From contig NZ_JAZDRL010000001.1 in NCBI RefSeq assembly GCF_047501465.1, positions 1,488,001 through 1,552,000 on the forward strand: a stretch of DNA of 64,000 nucleotides, given 5' to 3'. The position numbers were made by a program, and so were the translations under genes. This DNA comes from Pseudochelatococcus sp047501465. GTDB lineage: Bacteria; Pseudomonadota; Alphaproteobacteria; Rhizobiales; Beijerinckiaceae. The notes below the pieces were generated by a model. The model had not been told where the DNA came from. It saw only the letters and a list, made by a program, of their open reading frames with translations, and ran no database searches. Below are positions 8,610-17,351 of this stretch, in pieces. Numbering within the stretch: the first letter of the stretch is position 1; each line of letters starts with the position of its first letter.

Positions 8610-9449
8610 TTATTTGTCCGGCAATTCCCTCAGGATTTGATCCATACTGCGGGCCGGCTCTGCGCAATCTGCAGTGCCGATGACTTTTGCCGGAACGCCT
8701 GCAACCGTTGTGCGACTCGGCACGGAGTGCAGTACGACAGATCCGGCAGCGATTCGTGCGCATTCCCCAATTTCGATGTTACCCAGGATTTTGGCGCCCG
8801 CACCAATCAGCACGCCGCTACCAATCTTTGGATGCCGGTCGCCGCGCTCTTTGCCGGTGCCACCAAGTGTCACCTCCTGCAAGATTGACACGTTATCGCC
8901 AACGACCGCAGTCGCGCCCATGACAAAGCCTGTGGCGTGATCGAGAAAGATGCCGCGCCCGAACTGGGCAGCTGGATTGATATCGGTTTGGAAAACTTCG
9001 GACGAACGACTTTGCAGATGCAGGGCAAAGTCCCGCCGCCCTTGTTGCCATAGCCAATGGGCGAGACGGTGGGTGACCAGCGCGTGGTAACCCTTGAAAT
9101 AGAGCACAGGCTCAATCAGGCGGGAGCAGGCTGGATCACGATCAAGCACGGCGAGTAAGTCTGCACGGATTGTCGTGCTCAGTGAGGGATCGTCCGCAAA
9201 AGCTGATAAAAACCCTTGCGTGATAAGCTCACCCGGTAGCGTTGCATGGCCCAGACGCTGGCCGATCTTGAACGCAAGGACAGCCTCAAATGTATCGTGG
9301 TTAAGGATCGAGCCAGCGATAATACCGCCCAGATAAGGTTCGCTGCGAATGATGGCTTCGGCTTCCCGGCGCAGGCGCAGCAGTATGGGGTCGGCGTGGG
9401 TCACGTTTACCTCAGAGGGCGTGCTGGGAGAAAGCTGTTCAGATATCAT
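8610..9449 (-). CDS. cysE: Serine O-acetyltransferase
   Basis: Transfers acetyl from acetyl-CoA to L-serine, the first step of cysteine synthesis, in the cytosol. The protein is 279 residues from the ATG at 9449, which I chose because GGGAG sits at good spacing; a longer reading frame extends to 9632 without a convincing start. Features: an N-terminal helical SATase domain (ILNHDTFEAVLAFKIGQRLG), then the hexapeptide beta-helix with GRGIFLDHATGFVMGATAVVGDNV and a second His in DRHPKIG, the catalytic Asp-His region. The long upstream region holds a small candidate leader ORF with a cysteine codon. Confidence 0.92.
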   Translation of the reverse strand: MISEQLSPSTPSEVNVTHADPILLRLRREAEAIIRSEPYLGGIIAGSILNHDTFEAVLAFKIGQRLGHATLPGELITQGFLSAFADDPSLSTTIRADLLAVLDRDPACSRLIEPVLYFKGYHALVTHRLAHWLWQQGRRDFALHLQSRSSEVFQTDINPAAQFGRGIFLDHATGFVMGATAVVGDNVSILQEVTLGGTGKERGDRHPKIGSGVLIGAGAKILGNIEIGECARIAAGSVVLHSVPSRTTVAGVPAKVIGTADCAEPARSMDQILRELPDK

Positions 9450-9511
9450 TTGGGGGACTCCCGAAAGTCCAGTCAGAGGCAACAATTGCGTGATGGATGC
9501 CATCAAGCCTG

Positions 9512-9553
9512 TCAACTGCAATACGATAAGGCGGAATTGTGTGCCATTTTCAT
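9512..9553 (-). CDS. Candidate 13-residue leader peptide upstream of cysE
   Basis: Short frame coding MKMAHNSALSYCS then TGA. It has a good ribosome site (GGAG, 7 bases before ATG) and ends 62 bases before the cysE start. The penultimate codon is Cys and three Ser codons are present, so it could sense Cys-tRNA or Ser-tRNA charging in an attenuation-type control. A single Cys codon is weak evidence, and no clear terminator/antiterminator pair was found. Confidence 0.3.
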   Translation of the reverse strand: MKMAHNSALSYCS

Positions 9554-9632
9554 GATGTTCTCCGCACTTTCTCTCACTGTCATTACGGGTGCCAAGCTGT
9601 TTGAAAGAATGAGGCCAAGCCTCAACCGGCAA

Positions 9633-9888
9633 CCGTATTGAAATCAGTTACCCCACAGATATGGGGCGTCGGGCACAGACGTCCAGATTAAGCACTTACC
9701 TAGGGGGGGCTTATGCTACCTTGAACTTCTTATAGAGAAAAACTGTCATGAGCGCTATTGCTGATCGCGCACGGCTGGTTTGATAAGATATCTTCCTAAC
9801 AGATTGCAGTAGATCGTGTTATTCCAACAAGGCGGTTGTGATTATATCTTTTGAGGCTATGCAATTATTGCATTGTGCATCTGTGAAA
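9633..9888. other. cysE upstream region with a 15-bp palindrome
   Basis: No gene seen. Two features stand out: a CCCC/GGGG hairpin near 9653-9667 and a perfect palindrome ATGCAATTATTGCAT at 9859-9873, just after the stop of the Ni/Co transporter gene. The palindrome has the shape of a Fur-family (Fur/Mur/Irr) site in alphaproteobacteria, but this is by resemblance only. Confidence 0.4.
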
Positions 9889-11043
9889 TCATGAGCCTGC
9901 CTGCATCTGGCCAAAGGCCAGCAGGAGGCCTGTCATGGCGATCAAAGCGCTTGCCAATACCTCAAGCACCGCGAGCGCGCGTGTGCCGGTGCGGGTGTTT
10001 GTGCCTGCTAGTTTTGCAGCGAAACGCTTGGCGAAGACGGCCAGACTTGCGAGTACACCAACTGTGATGAAAGTACCAACTGCCATTGCAAACACTGCAG
10101 CAATGCCAGCCGCGAGAAGCCCCTGGGTGAGCGCAAACACCAGCACGATAATGGCGCCGGAGCAGGGGCGCAGGCCTGCTGAGAGCGCAACCATCGCCAT
10201 TTCCCGCAGGCTGCCTAGTTTATTGAGCTCTTCGGGCAGGAGAAGGTGCGCGCAGCCATCGCCGGTGCAGGAGGGATGCTGGCATGCCAGCACGGAATCT
10301 TCAGGATTAACCTCGTCCGCCCGGAAACGTCCTGAGGCTGTCGCTTGTGTTGGTTGAAATGCCAGGCCGGAAAAAAGCGTGCTATCTATTGTGATGGTTT
10401 GCGCAGGTGCGTCCGGCTGCTTGGCTGAGAGGGCTGTGAGCTTTCCAGCCTTGCGCCAAAGCATGATGAAGCCAACGAGCGCCACGAGCGCGAAACTCGC
10501 TTGCTCGACGATTTGGGCGGTTGTGTTGATCGTATGCGTTGTGGCGTTAAACAGAGCTGCAAGTACCCCAACGATGGCAATAGCAGAAACTGCTTGCAGT
10601 AGCGAGGAGGCCAACGCAAGCCCAAGTCCGCGTTTGAGCGAGCGACGGCTGTCAGCCACAAGATAACCAGCGATTACCGCCTTGCCATGACCAGGGCCTG
10701 CAGCATGGAACACACCGTAAGCGAAACTGAGAGCAATCAATGTCCAAATGGCGGAAGCGCTTTGCGCAAAGCCTTGCAGCACGCTGATCATGCGCGCATA
10801 AAAAGCGGATTGAATGGCCAGGATCGTGCTGCCAAGCCCGGCGGGGTCAAACGTTTTTTCCTGCAGGCCTGCGCTAAATGGATGGCGTGGCGATGGCGCG
10901 GCAGTTGGCGTTGCCCACCACATGGAAACCAGCGCGAATACACCCGCAATAGCCGCTAGTGCTGCGACTGCGATCAGCACGCGCACCAGAATGGCACTTA
11001 AGGCGGGGCTGCGCTGTGCATCCACGCGAAATGTATCAGTCAT
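9889..11043 (-). CDS. NicO/RcnA-type nickel-cobalt transporter
   Basis: Membrane protein of 384 residues from MTDTFRVDA; a longer TTG start is possible. It has six or more hydrophobic segments. The NicO hallmark FAYGVFHAAGPGHGKAVIAGYLVA is present, with the His motif for metal selection, as is the second conserved helix LSAGLRPCSGAIIVLVFAL. A central loop has a cysteine/histidine cluster (CQHPSCTGDGCAH) in place of the long His-rich loop of RcnA, so it probably handles a transition metal. It lies just downstream of a DUF1007 gene, the usual partner. Direction of transport is not readable; RcnA relatives export, other NicO proteins import. Confidence 0.87.
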   Translation of the reverse strand: MTDTFRVDAQRSPALSAILVRVLIAVAALAAIAGVFALVSMWWATPTAAPSPRHPFSAGLQEKTFDPAGLGSTILAIQSAFYARMISVLQGFAQSASAIWTLIALSFAYGVFHAAGPGHGKAVIAGYLVADSRRSLKRGLGLALASSLLQAVSAIAIVGVLAALFNATTHTINTTAQIVEQASFALVALVGFIMLWRKAGKLTALSAKQPDAPAQTITIDSTLFSGLAFQPTQATASGRFRADEVNPEDSVLACQHPSCTGDGCAHLLLPEELNKLGSLREMAMVALSAGLRPCSGAIIVLVFALTQGLLAAGIAAVFAMAVGTFITVGVLASLAVFAKRFAAKLAGTNTRTGTRALAVLEVLASALIAMTGLLLAFGQMQAGS

Positions 11044-11074
11044 TGAGTGGGCATTCCGTGGGTGTTGAACGATT

Positions 11075-11728
11075 TCATGGGCATGCGACGATGGCACGGG
11101 TGGCAAAATCTTGCCCGAAGCTGGAGGCGGTGGTCAACGCATTGAAAAACGCTTCTGACAGCTCCTCCTGTTCGTTGAAGTTCTGCTGCTTCGGTCGGGT
11201 GATTGTAACGGCGCATTTGCTGGGCGTGCCAACCACATTAACGGCATCCTGTTCGGGTGCAAAGACGAAGGATACAAAATAGGTCGGATCATAGACCTCT
11301 AGCGCAAGTGTGCGATTAGCCTGAGCTGGCAGATCTACCGGCAAGGTGAAATGCAGTGTCAGCGCATCGTCTTTTAATGTGATTGAAGGCTCTATCGGGT
11401 TAGTGAAGGCAAGTGCCTTGCCATTGGCCTTGGCTTTGGTGAAATAGTCGAATTCATGCAGGTTTTCGACATTCAAGCGCGCCAGATCAGCGAGTTCTTC
11501 AGCGTTTATGGTGCCGTCCGGATTGGTCGCGAGCCCTTGTATCGCATATTTTGAATAAGCGGGGTCGAAGGTCCAGCTGTGGCGAATGGCTGTGAGCTTG
11601 TTCGCTTCAAACACAAGCTGTGACCGTGCTGTTACCCACACATGAGGATGCGCAAAGGCTGCCTGTGTCGAAAAGAGCAGCGCAATGCACCACATGGCGG
11701 CCAGCAGTGGTTTCAGGTGCTTATGCAT
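11075..11728 (-). CDS. DUF1007 family periplasmic protein, partner of NicO
   Basis: Protein of 217 residues with a signal peptide (MHKHLKPLLAAMWCIALLFSTQ, cut after AFA) followed by HPHVWV, the conserved N-terminal His motif of DUF1007. The mature N-terminus HPHVW would place a possible metal-binding His at the very end. The family is typically encoded next to NicO transporters, as here (31 bases upstream), and probably supplies or receives Ni/Co in the periplasm; that role is inferred. An upstream ATG at 11764 would lengthen the n-region. Confidence 0.82.
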   Translation of the reverse strand: MHKHLKPLLAAMWCIALLFSTQAAFAHPHVWVTARSQLVFEANKLTAIRHSWTFDPAYSKYAIQGLATNPDGTINAEELADLARLNVENLHEFDYFTKAKANGKALAFTNPIEPSITLKDDALTLHFTLPVDLPAQANRTLALEVYDPTYFVSFVFAPEQDAVNVVGTPSKCAVTITRPKQQNFNEQEELSEAFFNALTTASSFGQDFATRAIVACP

Positions 11729-11978
11729 CAATTCCAGACCCATTCCATGTAGCATTATGGCCATGTCGAGGCCCAGTACCGGCCATGTGCATCGTGACGC
11801 ACCTTATGACACCGTTATAGGCGTTGTATATGGGGCGAAATTTTGCTGTAAGTGAGGGAGAGGGGCAAGAAATATCAGGTGATGCGCCGGATTATTCTTC
11901 GCCAAGAGTCATATCGGATATCACCATCAGCTTGCAGCTCTGATTACAGCAAGACCGGTTGATGGGCGGGGGGAAGTT

Positions 11979-13085
11979 ATGCGCACCATAGGTATGGAAT
12001 TATCCATGTTATTCCTGAAACACCACGCCACTCCGTGCGACCAAAGACAGGCCTATGGTCCGGTTCGTCGTATCATAGCTGCGCTCGCGCTTTCGTGCAT
12101 GCTACCACTTACAGCTGGTGCAGCTGAGCTGAAGGCGATTGCTATCATGGCGCCCGAGGCCGCAACCGATTTCGGCTGGAATCAACAGGGTGTCACGGCT
12201 GCGCGTGCGGCTGGCAAACAAGCTGGCGTTGAGGTGATGGTGGCGGAAAACCTCGGCTACGATGACGTGCGGCCCGTGATGCGGGAGCTTATTGAGGATG
12301 GTGCCGGCCTGCTGATCGCGCATGCAAGCGGCTATAATACGGCTGCGCCCGAGATCGGCGCAGAACTTGGCGTGCCCGTTGCCATCACGGATCGGCCTGA
12401 GGCCCGGGTGCCTGGCAAGGTGGCTGATTACACGGCAAGTGGCCACGAGGGGGCCTATCTGGCCGGACGTCTCGCAGCCAAGCTTACACGCACTGGTACG
12501 CTTGGGATCGTGACTTCCGGAGAGCCTCCGGGCTGGAATGCGCAATCTGTGGCATTTGCGCAAGGTGCGCGGGCCGAAAAGCCAAACATCATCATTCGCT
12601 ATGCTGTGATCGGCCCCGCTGCCTATAGCGACGCTGCAGGTGCGCGCCGCGTGACGGAAACTGTCATTGCAGCTGGTGCCGATATCATTCTGGGGCAGGG
12701 CAATGGCTCAAGCTTCGGCATGCTTGCGGCCATTGAGGCCACCAAGGCTGTAGATGGTGGCAAGGCATATTTTATCGATGTGATTGGTGACAAAACGCCA
12801 ATCGATAAGGGGCATCTGCTGTCCTCCGTCATCTGGAATCTGGAACCGGTATTTTCGGCGATGATTGCTGATGTCAAAGCAGGAACCTATGGCGAGAAAA
12901 ACTATGGTATCCAATTGGCAGATAACTCTGTTTCGCTGCTGAAAACCCCGCATATTCCTGAAAAAGTATGGCAGGAGGTTGCGGCTATTCGTCAGGATAT
13001 CATCGACGGTAAAATCACACTGACGCCATCCTTCGATGCGCAAAGCGTGCATCGTCTGGTGAATACGACCACCTCCACCCCGTAG
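11979..13085 (+). CDS. BMP-family substrate-binding protein of a nucleoside ABC importer
   Basis: Periplasmic binding protein of 368 residues. It has a long n-region and a signal sequence (RRIIAALALSCMLPLTAGA) ending near residue 49. The mature part begins KAIAIMAPEAATDFGWNQQG, the PnrA/Med/BMP domain start, and contains IVTSGEPPG and GNGSSFGM. No lipobox is seen. The start has a GGGGGG purine run as ribosome site. It is first of four genes and followed by the double ATPase and two permeases, an arrangement seen for purine nucleoside uptake systems. Exact ligand unknown. Confidence 0.87.
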   Translation: MRTIGMELSMLFLKHHATPCDQRQAYGPVRRIIAALALSCMLPLTAGAAELKAIAIMAPEAATDFGWNQQGVTAARAAGKQAGVEVMVAENLGYDDVRPVMRELIEDGAGLLIAHASGYNTAAPEIGAELGVPVAITDRPEARVPGKVADYTASGHEGAYLAGRLAAKLTRTGTLGIVTSGEPPGWNAQSVAFAQGARAEKPNIIIRYAVIGPAAYSDAAGARRVTETVIAAGADIILGQGNGSSFGMLAAIEATKAVDGGKAYFIDVIGDKTPIDKGHLLSSVIWNLEPVFSAMIADVKAGTYGEKNYGIQLADNSVSLLKTPHIPEKVWQEVAAIRQDIIDGKITLTPSFDAQSVHRLVNTTTSTP

Positions 13086-13098
13086 GATTGCAGCTGTT

Positions 13099-14652
13099 AT
13101 GGAAGCTGCTCCTATTGTGTCGCTTGCTCGCGTGAGTAAGTCATTCGGCCGCGTTCAGGCGCTGGTCGATGTCGATCTTGATTTGCGACCGGGTGAAGTG
13201 CACGTTCTGCTGGGTGAGAACGGAGCTGGTAAATCGACATTGGCTGCCATTCTGGCAGGCGTGAAGCATCCTGATGCGGGAAAAATCAGCATTTCAGGCC
13301 AGGCGCGGCATCTTGCATCACCGCGCGATGCACTGATGCTTGGCATCAGCACGGTATTTCAACATGGACAGCTCGTGCCCTCGCTGAGCCTTGTCGATAA
13401 TACGGCGCTGGGGGGTGTGTGGTGGCGAAGACCACAGCGTGCGCAACTTGCGGAGCAAATGCGTACAGTTGCGCAGAGCATTGATCCTGCTGCGCCTTTT
13501 GACCCTTATGCGCGTGCGGATGCGCTCTCTTTGGGTGAGCGCCAGCATGCTGAGATTGTGCGGGCGCTCATGCGAGGCAGTCGCGTGCTGGTGCTGGATG
13601 AGCCTACAGCCACGCTCACGCCTGCGGGGGCGGCTGATCTTGGGCGGCTCATGCGCCGTCTTGTACAAGGCGATGCTGGAGCGCCGGTTGCTGTTGTCTT
13701 CATTACTCATAAGCTCGACGAAGCCCTGGATTTTGGCGATCGCATCACGATTTTGCGCCATGGTCGTGTCGTAGCAAGAATATCTCCGCGCCAAACAGGC
13801 TGGGATCGAGAAACCGCGCATCGTGAACTGGTCAATTTGATGTTCGCGGGCTCAGTGTCGAAGTCAGCGCATGTGGCCAAGCCACATGTCTCTCATGGAA
13901 ATGAGGTGCTGCAGGTTAAGGGGCTGAGTGTGGACGATGTACGGGTGCCGCTTGCTGATATCAACCTCACAGTCCATGCCGGAGAAATTGTGGGCATCGC
14001 TGGGATTGATGGCAATGGCCAGAAACAATTGGCTGAAACATTAGCCGGTCAAAGAGCGCATAGCACGGGCGAGATAACGCTGAATGGCAAGCCTGTGGGG
14101 CATCTGTCGGTTGGTGAGCGCACCCGGCACGGCTTGCGTTATGCCAGCGATGATCGGCTGCGCGAGGGAACAGTTGGTGCCCTTTCGATTGCTCTCAATC
14201 TGTTGTTGAAACGTATTGGTGATGCGCCGTTCTGGCGCCGGGGCGTTGTGCGGCAGGCCGCCATCGATGTGCGGGCACGGAAGGCGATTGCTGATTTTGA
14301 TATCCGCGCCCCCGATGGGGCAACGCCTGTAGGGCATTTATCGGGTGGCAATGTGCAGAAGGTTGTGCTGGCGCGCGAGCTTGCCAGTGGTGCGCAGGCG
14401 GTTATCTTCGCCAAACCCACGCAGGGGCTGGATATTCAAAGCACTATCGCTTGCCATCAGAGGATAAGGCAGGCTGCCGAGGCAGGACTTGCTGTGCTGC
14501 TCATCTCGACTGATCTTGATGAAATACTAGCGCTATCAGATCGCATCGTGGTGATGGACACGGGACGCGTGATTGCTGCGTTGGACAACGGAGCCGAAGC
14601 GCGGGCCCTGGTTGGGCGCGCAATCAGCCAGGCGGATGGACAGGCCGCATGA
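13099..14652 (+). CDS. Double-domain ATPase of a nucleoside/sugar ABC importer
   Basis: Protein of 517 residues with two ABC domains, like RbsA/NupO. Domain 1 has Walker A GENGAGKS, signature LSLGERQ and Walker B VLVLDEP. Domain 2 has a degenerate Walker A (GIDGNGQKQ), signature LSGGNVQK and AVIFAKPTQGLD where DEP would be, which is typical for the second domain of this family. It begins 13 bases after the binding-protein gene and overlaps the next permease by ATGA. Confidence 0.92.
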   Translation: MEAAPIVSLARVSKSFGRVQALVDVDLDLRPGEVHVLLGENGAGKSTLAAILAGVKHPDAGKISISGQARHLASPRDALMLGISTVFQHGQLVPSLSLVDNTALGGVWWRRPQRAQLAEQMRTVAQSIDPAAPFDPYARADALSLGERQHAEIVRALMRGSRVLVLDEPTATLTPAGAADLGRLMRRLVQGDAGAPVAVVFITHKLDEALDFGDRITILRHGRVVARISPRQTGWDRETAHRELVNLMFAGSVSKSAHVAKPHVSHGNEVLQVKGLSVDDVRVPLADINLTVHAGEIVGIAGIDGNGQKQLAETLAGQRAHSTGEITLNGKPVGHLSVGERTRHGLRYASDDRLREGTVGALSIALNLLLKRIGDAPFWRRGVVRQAAIDVRARKAIADFDIRAPDGATPVGHLSGGNVQKVVLARELASGAQAVIFAKPTQGLDIQSTIACHQRIRQAAEAGLAVLLISTDLDEILALSDRIVVMDTGRVIAALDNGAEARALVGRAISQADGQAA

Positions 14653-15674
14653 TCAGGCGCTTTGCTTTTGCTATTATAGGCCCACTACTGGTGGCGCTTG
14701 TGTTGACAGCGGGAATGCTGTGGGCCATGGGGGTGGATCCGCTTGCATATTTTATGCAAGTCATGCAGCGGGGCCTGTTGTCGCCATCTGGTTTGCAGGC
14801 CGTCATAACGCGAATGGCGCCGCTTTTGTTGATTGCTGCAAGTCTGATCATTGCCTTCCGTGCTGGTATCTGGAACCTTGGCGGTGATGGGCAATATTTG
14901 TTAGCAGCAGTTGCTGTTGCGGCGGTGGCACCCACGTTGACAGGGATTATGCCGTTATGGCTCGCATGGGTGGTGTGCTTTGTCATTGCGGCGGTTGTTG
15001 GTGCGGCATGGTCGCTATTGCCCGCGATGCTCAAGGCCTATCGCGGCATCAATGAAATTATCGCTACCCTGATGATGACGTTTCTGGGGTTGTCTCTTGC
15101 TAACTTATTGATAAAACTGGTATTCAGAGATCCATCAACCACCGTGCCGCAAACGGTTACTCTGCCGGTTGCAGAACGGCTACCGCGTTTAGACGACACA
15201 ACGATTTCAAGTGGTGTCTTGATTGGAGTCGTGGTCGTGCTGTTGGTGCATTGGGTAATGGCGCGCACCGCTTTTGGGTTGCGATTGCGCGTGGTCGGGT
15301 TGAATACGCGTGCAGCCCTGCATGCGGGCCTTAATGTGCCGCGTCTCACGATCATCGTATTCGCGCTCTCGGCGGGCCTTGCAGGCATGGCCGGGGCGGT
15401 GGATGTTCTGGGTGTGCAGGGCAACGTACGCGCTGATTGGAACCCAGCTTACAGTCTTATGGTGGTGCCGCTGGTGTTTCTGGCGCGCTTTAATGGCTTT
15501 GGGGCCATCATCTTTGTCTTTCTGTTTTCGGTATTGTCTGTAGGTGGTGAGAGCGCCGCGCGGCGACTGGGTATTCCTAATTATGTCACATTGCTGATCG
15601 TTGCTATCTTGTTGATTGCGCTGGCGTTGGGCGACATGCTCGAACAACGAGCGCGCACAAGGGGGCCGATATGA
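14649..15674 (+). CDS. ABC importer permease 1 (nucleoside type)
   Basis: Membrane protein of 341 residues with eight to ten hydrophobic segments and the BPD_transp_2 family core: FRAGIWNLGGDGQY, then YRGINEIIATLMM, which is the EAA-like cytosolic loop of YufP-type permeases, and AGLAGMAGAVDVLG. It overlaps both neighbours by four bases, so translation of the three membrane-complex genes is coupled. Confidence 0.92.
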   Translation: MIRRFAFAIIGPLLVALVLTAGMLWAMGVDPLAYFMQVMQRGLLSPSGLQAVITRMAPLLLIAASLIIAFRAGIWNLGGDGQYLLAAVAVAAVAPTLTGIMPLWLAWVVCFVIAAVVGAAWSLLPAMLKAYRGINEIIATLMMTFLGLSLANLLIKLVFRDPSTTVPQTVTLPVAERLPRLDDTTISSGVLIGVVVVLLVHWVMARTAFGLRLRVVGLNTRAALHAGLNVPRLTIIVFALSAGLAGMAGAVDVLGVQGNVRADWNPAYSLMVVPLVFLARFNGFGAIIFVFLFSVLSVGGESAARRLGIPNYVTLLIVAILLIALALGDMLEQRARTRGPI

Positions 15675-16615
15675 GCGGCCTGATGACGCAGGCTTTTTTG
15701 ACTGCATTGCTTGCAGGCGCTGTAACTGCGGGCATTCCGTTATTGTTAGCGGGACTTGGCGAGCAAGTGTCGCAGCGCGCAGGCGTTCTCAATATTGGCC
15801 TGGAAGGCATGATGTTGATGGGCGCTTATGCGGGTTTTGTTGTTTCACTGCAAAGCGGTAACCCCTGGTTTGGCTTCGCTGCCGGTTTAGGGGGCGGCAT
15901 GGCGGTGGCGGCATTGATGGCGCAGTTCGCTGTGCGATGGGGATTAAACCAGATCGTTATCGGTATTGCGCTGCTGCTGGGCGTAGAGGGGCTGACTGCA
16001 ATTTTGCATCATCTAAGCTTTGCGCAAACATATCCACGGTTGCCAGCTGCCACAACGTGGCCATTGCCGGGTCTGGTGCATTTGCCATTGATTGGCCCGG
16101 CGCTATTTGATCGACCGCCAGTTGCCTATGCGGCCTTTCTGCTTGTGGGGCTGATGGCTTGGCTTGATCGGCGCACGCATTTGGGGCTTGCCTTCCGAGC
16201 GGCGGGTGATAGCCCTTCAGCGCTTGATGCCGCAGGTGTCGATGTTTTACGCACCCGCGCCATTGCCGTATTAATCGCGGGCGCGTGTGCAGGATTGGGC
16301 GGCGCGTTTATGGCGATTGTGGGTGCCGGTATTTTTGTGCCCTTTATGACCAACGGCGGTGGTTTCATCGCAATTGTACTTGCCATGTTAGCCCGTGGTC
16401 GGCCGCTGATGGTGCTGCTGGGAGCGCTGCTGTTTGGCGCATGTCTTTCAGCGACCACAGCATTGCAAGTGGTAGGGATCGATGCACCGACAGATATCGT
16501 GCAAATGCTACCATTCGCTGTGGTTTTACTGGTGCTGGCGCTCTTCGGGGATCGCGGATCATTGCCAGCATCGCTCGGCGAGAGCTGGAGCCGTGGCAAT
16601 CCCCTCAGCCGTTAG
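15671..16615 (+). CDS. ABC importer permease 2 (nucleoside type)
   Basis: Membrane protein of 314 residues of the same BPD_transp_2 family, YufQ-like. It has QRAGVLNIGLEGMMLMGAYAGF near the N-terminus, the loop FRAAGDSPSALDAAGVDVLRTR, and AGACAGLGGAFMAI. It should pair with permease 1 as the heterodimeric channel. It is the last gene of the operon. Confidence 0.92.
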   Translation: MSGLMTQAFLTALLAGAVTAGIPLLLAGLGEQVSQRAGVLNIGLEGMMLMGAYAGFVVSLQSGNPWFGFAAGLGGGMAVAALMAQFAVRWGLNQIVIGIALLLGVEGLTAILHHLSFAQTYPRLPAATTWPLPGLVHLPLIGPALFDRPPVAYAAFLLVGLMAWLDRRTHLGLAFRAAGDSPSALDAAGVDVLRTRAIAVLIAGACAGLGGAFMAIVGAGIFVPFMTNGGGFIAIVLAMLARGRPLMVLLGALLFGACLSATTALQVVGIDAPTDIVQMLPFAVVLLVLALFGDRGSLPASLGESWSRGNPLSR

Positions 16616-16800
16616 AGCTTTACGCATTGAATCATACGCACCCGCGATGCACTGTTGTTCGACGGTGGCGCAGATGGCAACCCGGATCCAGCTGAATTAG
16701 CGGAAACTTGGCTGTGTCTATTTAAGTATTTGTTTTCCAGTGATAAATTATCTAGTTTCAGATGTTGATTTCCTGCGCAGGGCATATTGAGGAAGAGACA

Positions 16801-17253
16801 ATGTCCAAGTTGATTTCACTGGCTGTGTTTATCCTGATCACGCTGGGCGTAGGCCTAATGATTGGGTTTGTCACCATGCCAGCCGAGTGGTATGCGGCGC
16901 TCAATAAACCATGGTTTACACCTCCAAACTGGTTGTTCGGTCCGGCGTGGTCTATTCTTTACGTGATGATTGCTGTTGCTGGTTGGCGGTGCTGGCTACG
17001 CGATCGGCGTGGGTTGGCGATGAAGCTTTGGCTTATTCAGATGCTTCTGAATTTTAGTTGGTCGCCCTTGTTTTTCGGTGCTCAACAGCCAGCTTTAGCT
17101 TTGGTTATCATTGTTGCAATGGTCGCAACGACCTTTGCCTTCATTGCCGCTACGTGGAAACGGGATCAGATAACAGCGTTGCTCTTTGTGCCCTATGCAG
17201 CCTGGACGAGCTTTGCCACTTTGCTAAATGCAACAATAGTTATGATGAATTAA
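16801..17253 (+). CDS. tspO: TspO/MBR family protein
   Basis: Membrane protein of 150 residues with five helices. Family signatures are PAEWYAALNKPWFTPPNWLFGPAW, WSILYVMIAVAGWR and LNFSWSPLFF. TspO binds porphyrins and related ligands; in alphaproteobacteria it modulates tetrapyrrole-linked or stress responses. The start is fixed by GAGGAAGAG before ATG at 16801. It is a single gene with its own 185-base upstream region, which is AT-rich. Confidence 0.9.
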   Translation: MSKLISLAVFILITLGVGLMIGFVTMPAEWYAALNKPWFTPPNWLFGPAWSILYVMIAVAGWRCWLRDRRGLAMKLWLIQMLLNFSWSPLFFGAQQPALALVIIVAMVATTFAFIAATWKRDQITALLFVPYAAWTSFATLLNATIVMMN

Positions 17254-17261
17254 ACGCGTAA

Positions 17262-17299
17262 TGCCGTTTATTACGAAGCTAACTCCGCGATAAACGGCA
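17262..17299. terminator. Hairpin between convergent tspO and guaA
   Basis: Ten-base arms TGCCGTTTAT and ATAAACGGCA with an 18-base loop lie between two convergent genes. No good T-tract follows on either strand, so it may be a weak or factor-assisted terminator. Confidence 0.4.
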
Positions 17300-17351
17300 A
17301 ATATTGAAGAGGCGTTGAACGCATTCCTGACGACGCTCACGTGAGCCTAAA

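Noticed and set aside
11729..11978. Cobalamin or nickel riboswitch near the NicO/DUF1007 genes
   Set aside because: No B12-box-like or multi-helix structure was found in the divergent spacer.
16616..16690. Possible fourth copy of the interspersed repeat
   Set aside because: Only TTTACGCATTGAATCATACGC faintly resembles the first hairpin; arms do not pair.
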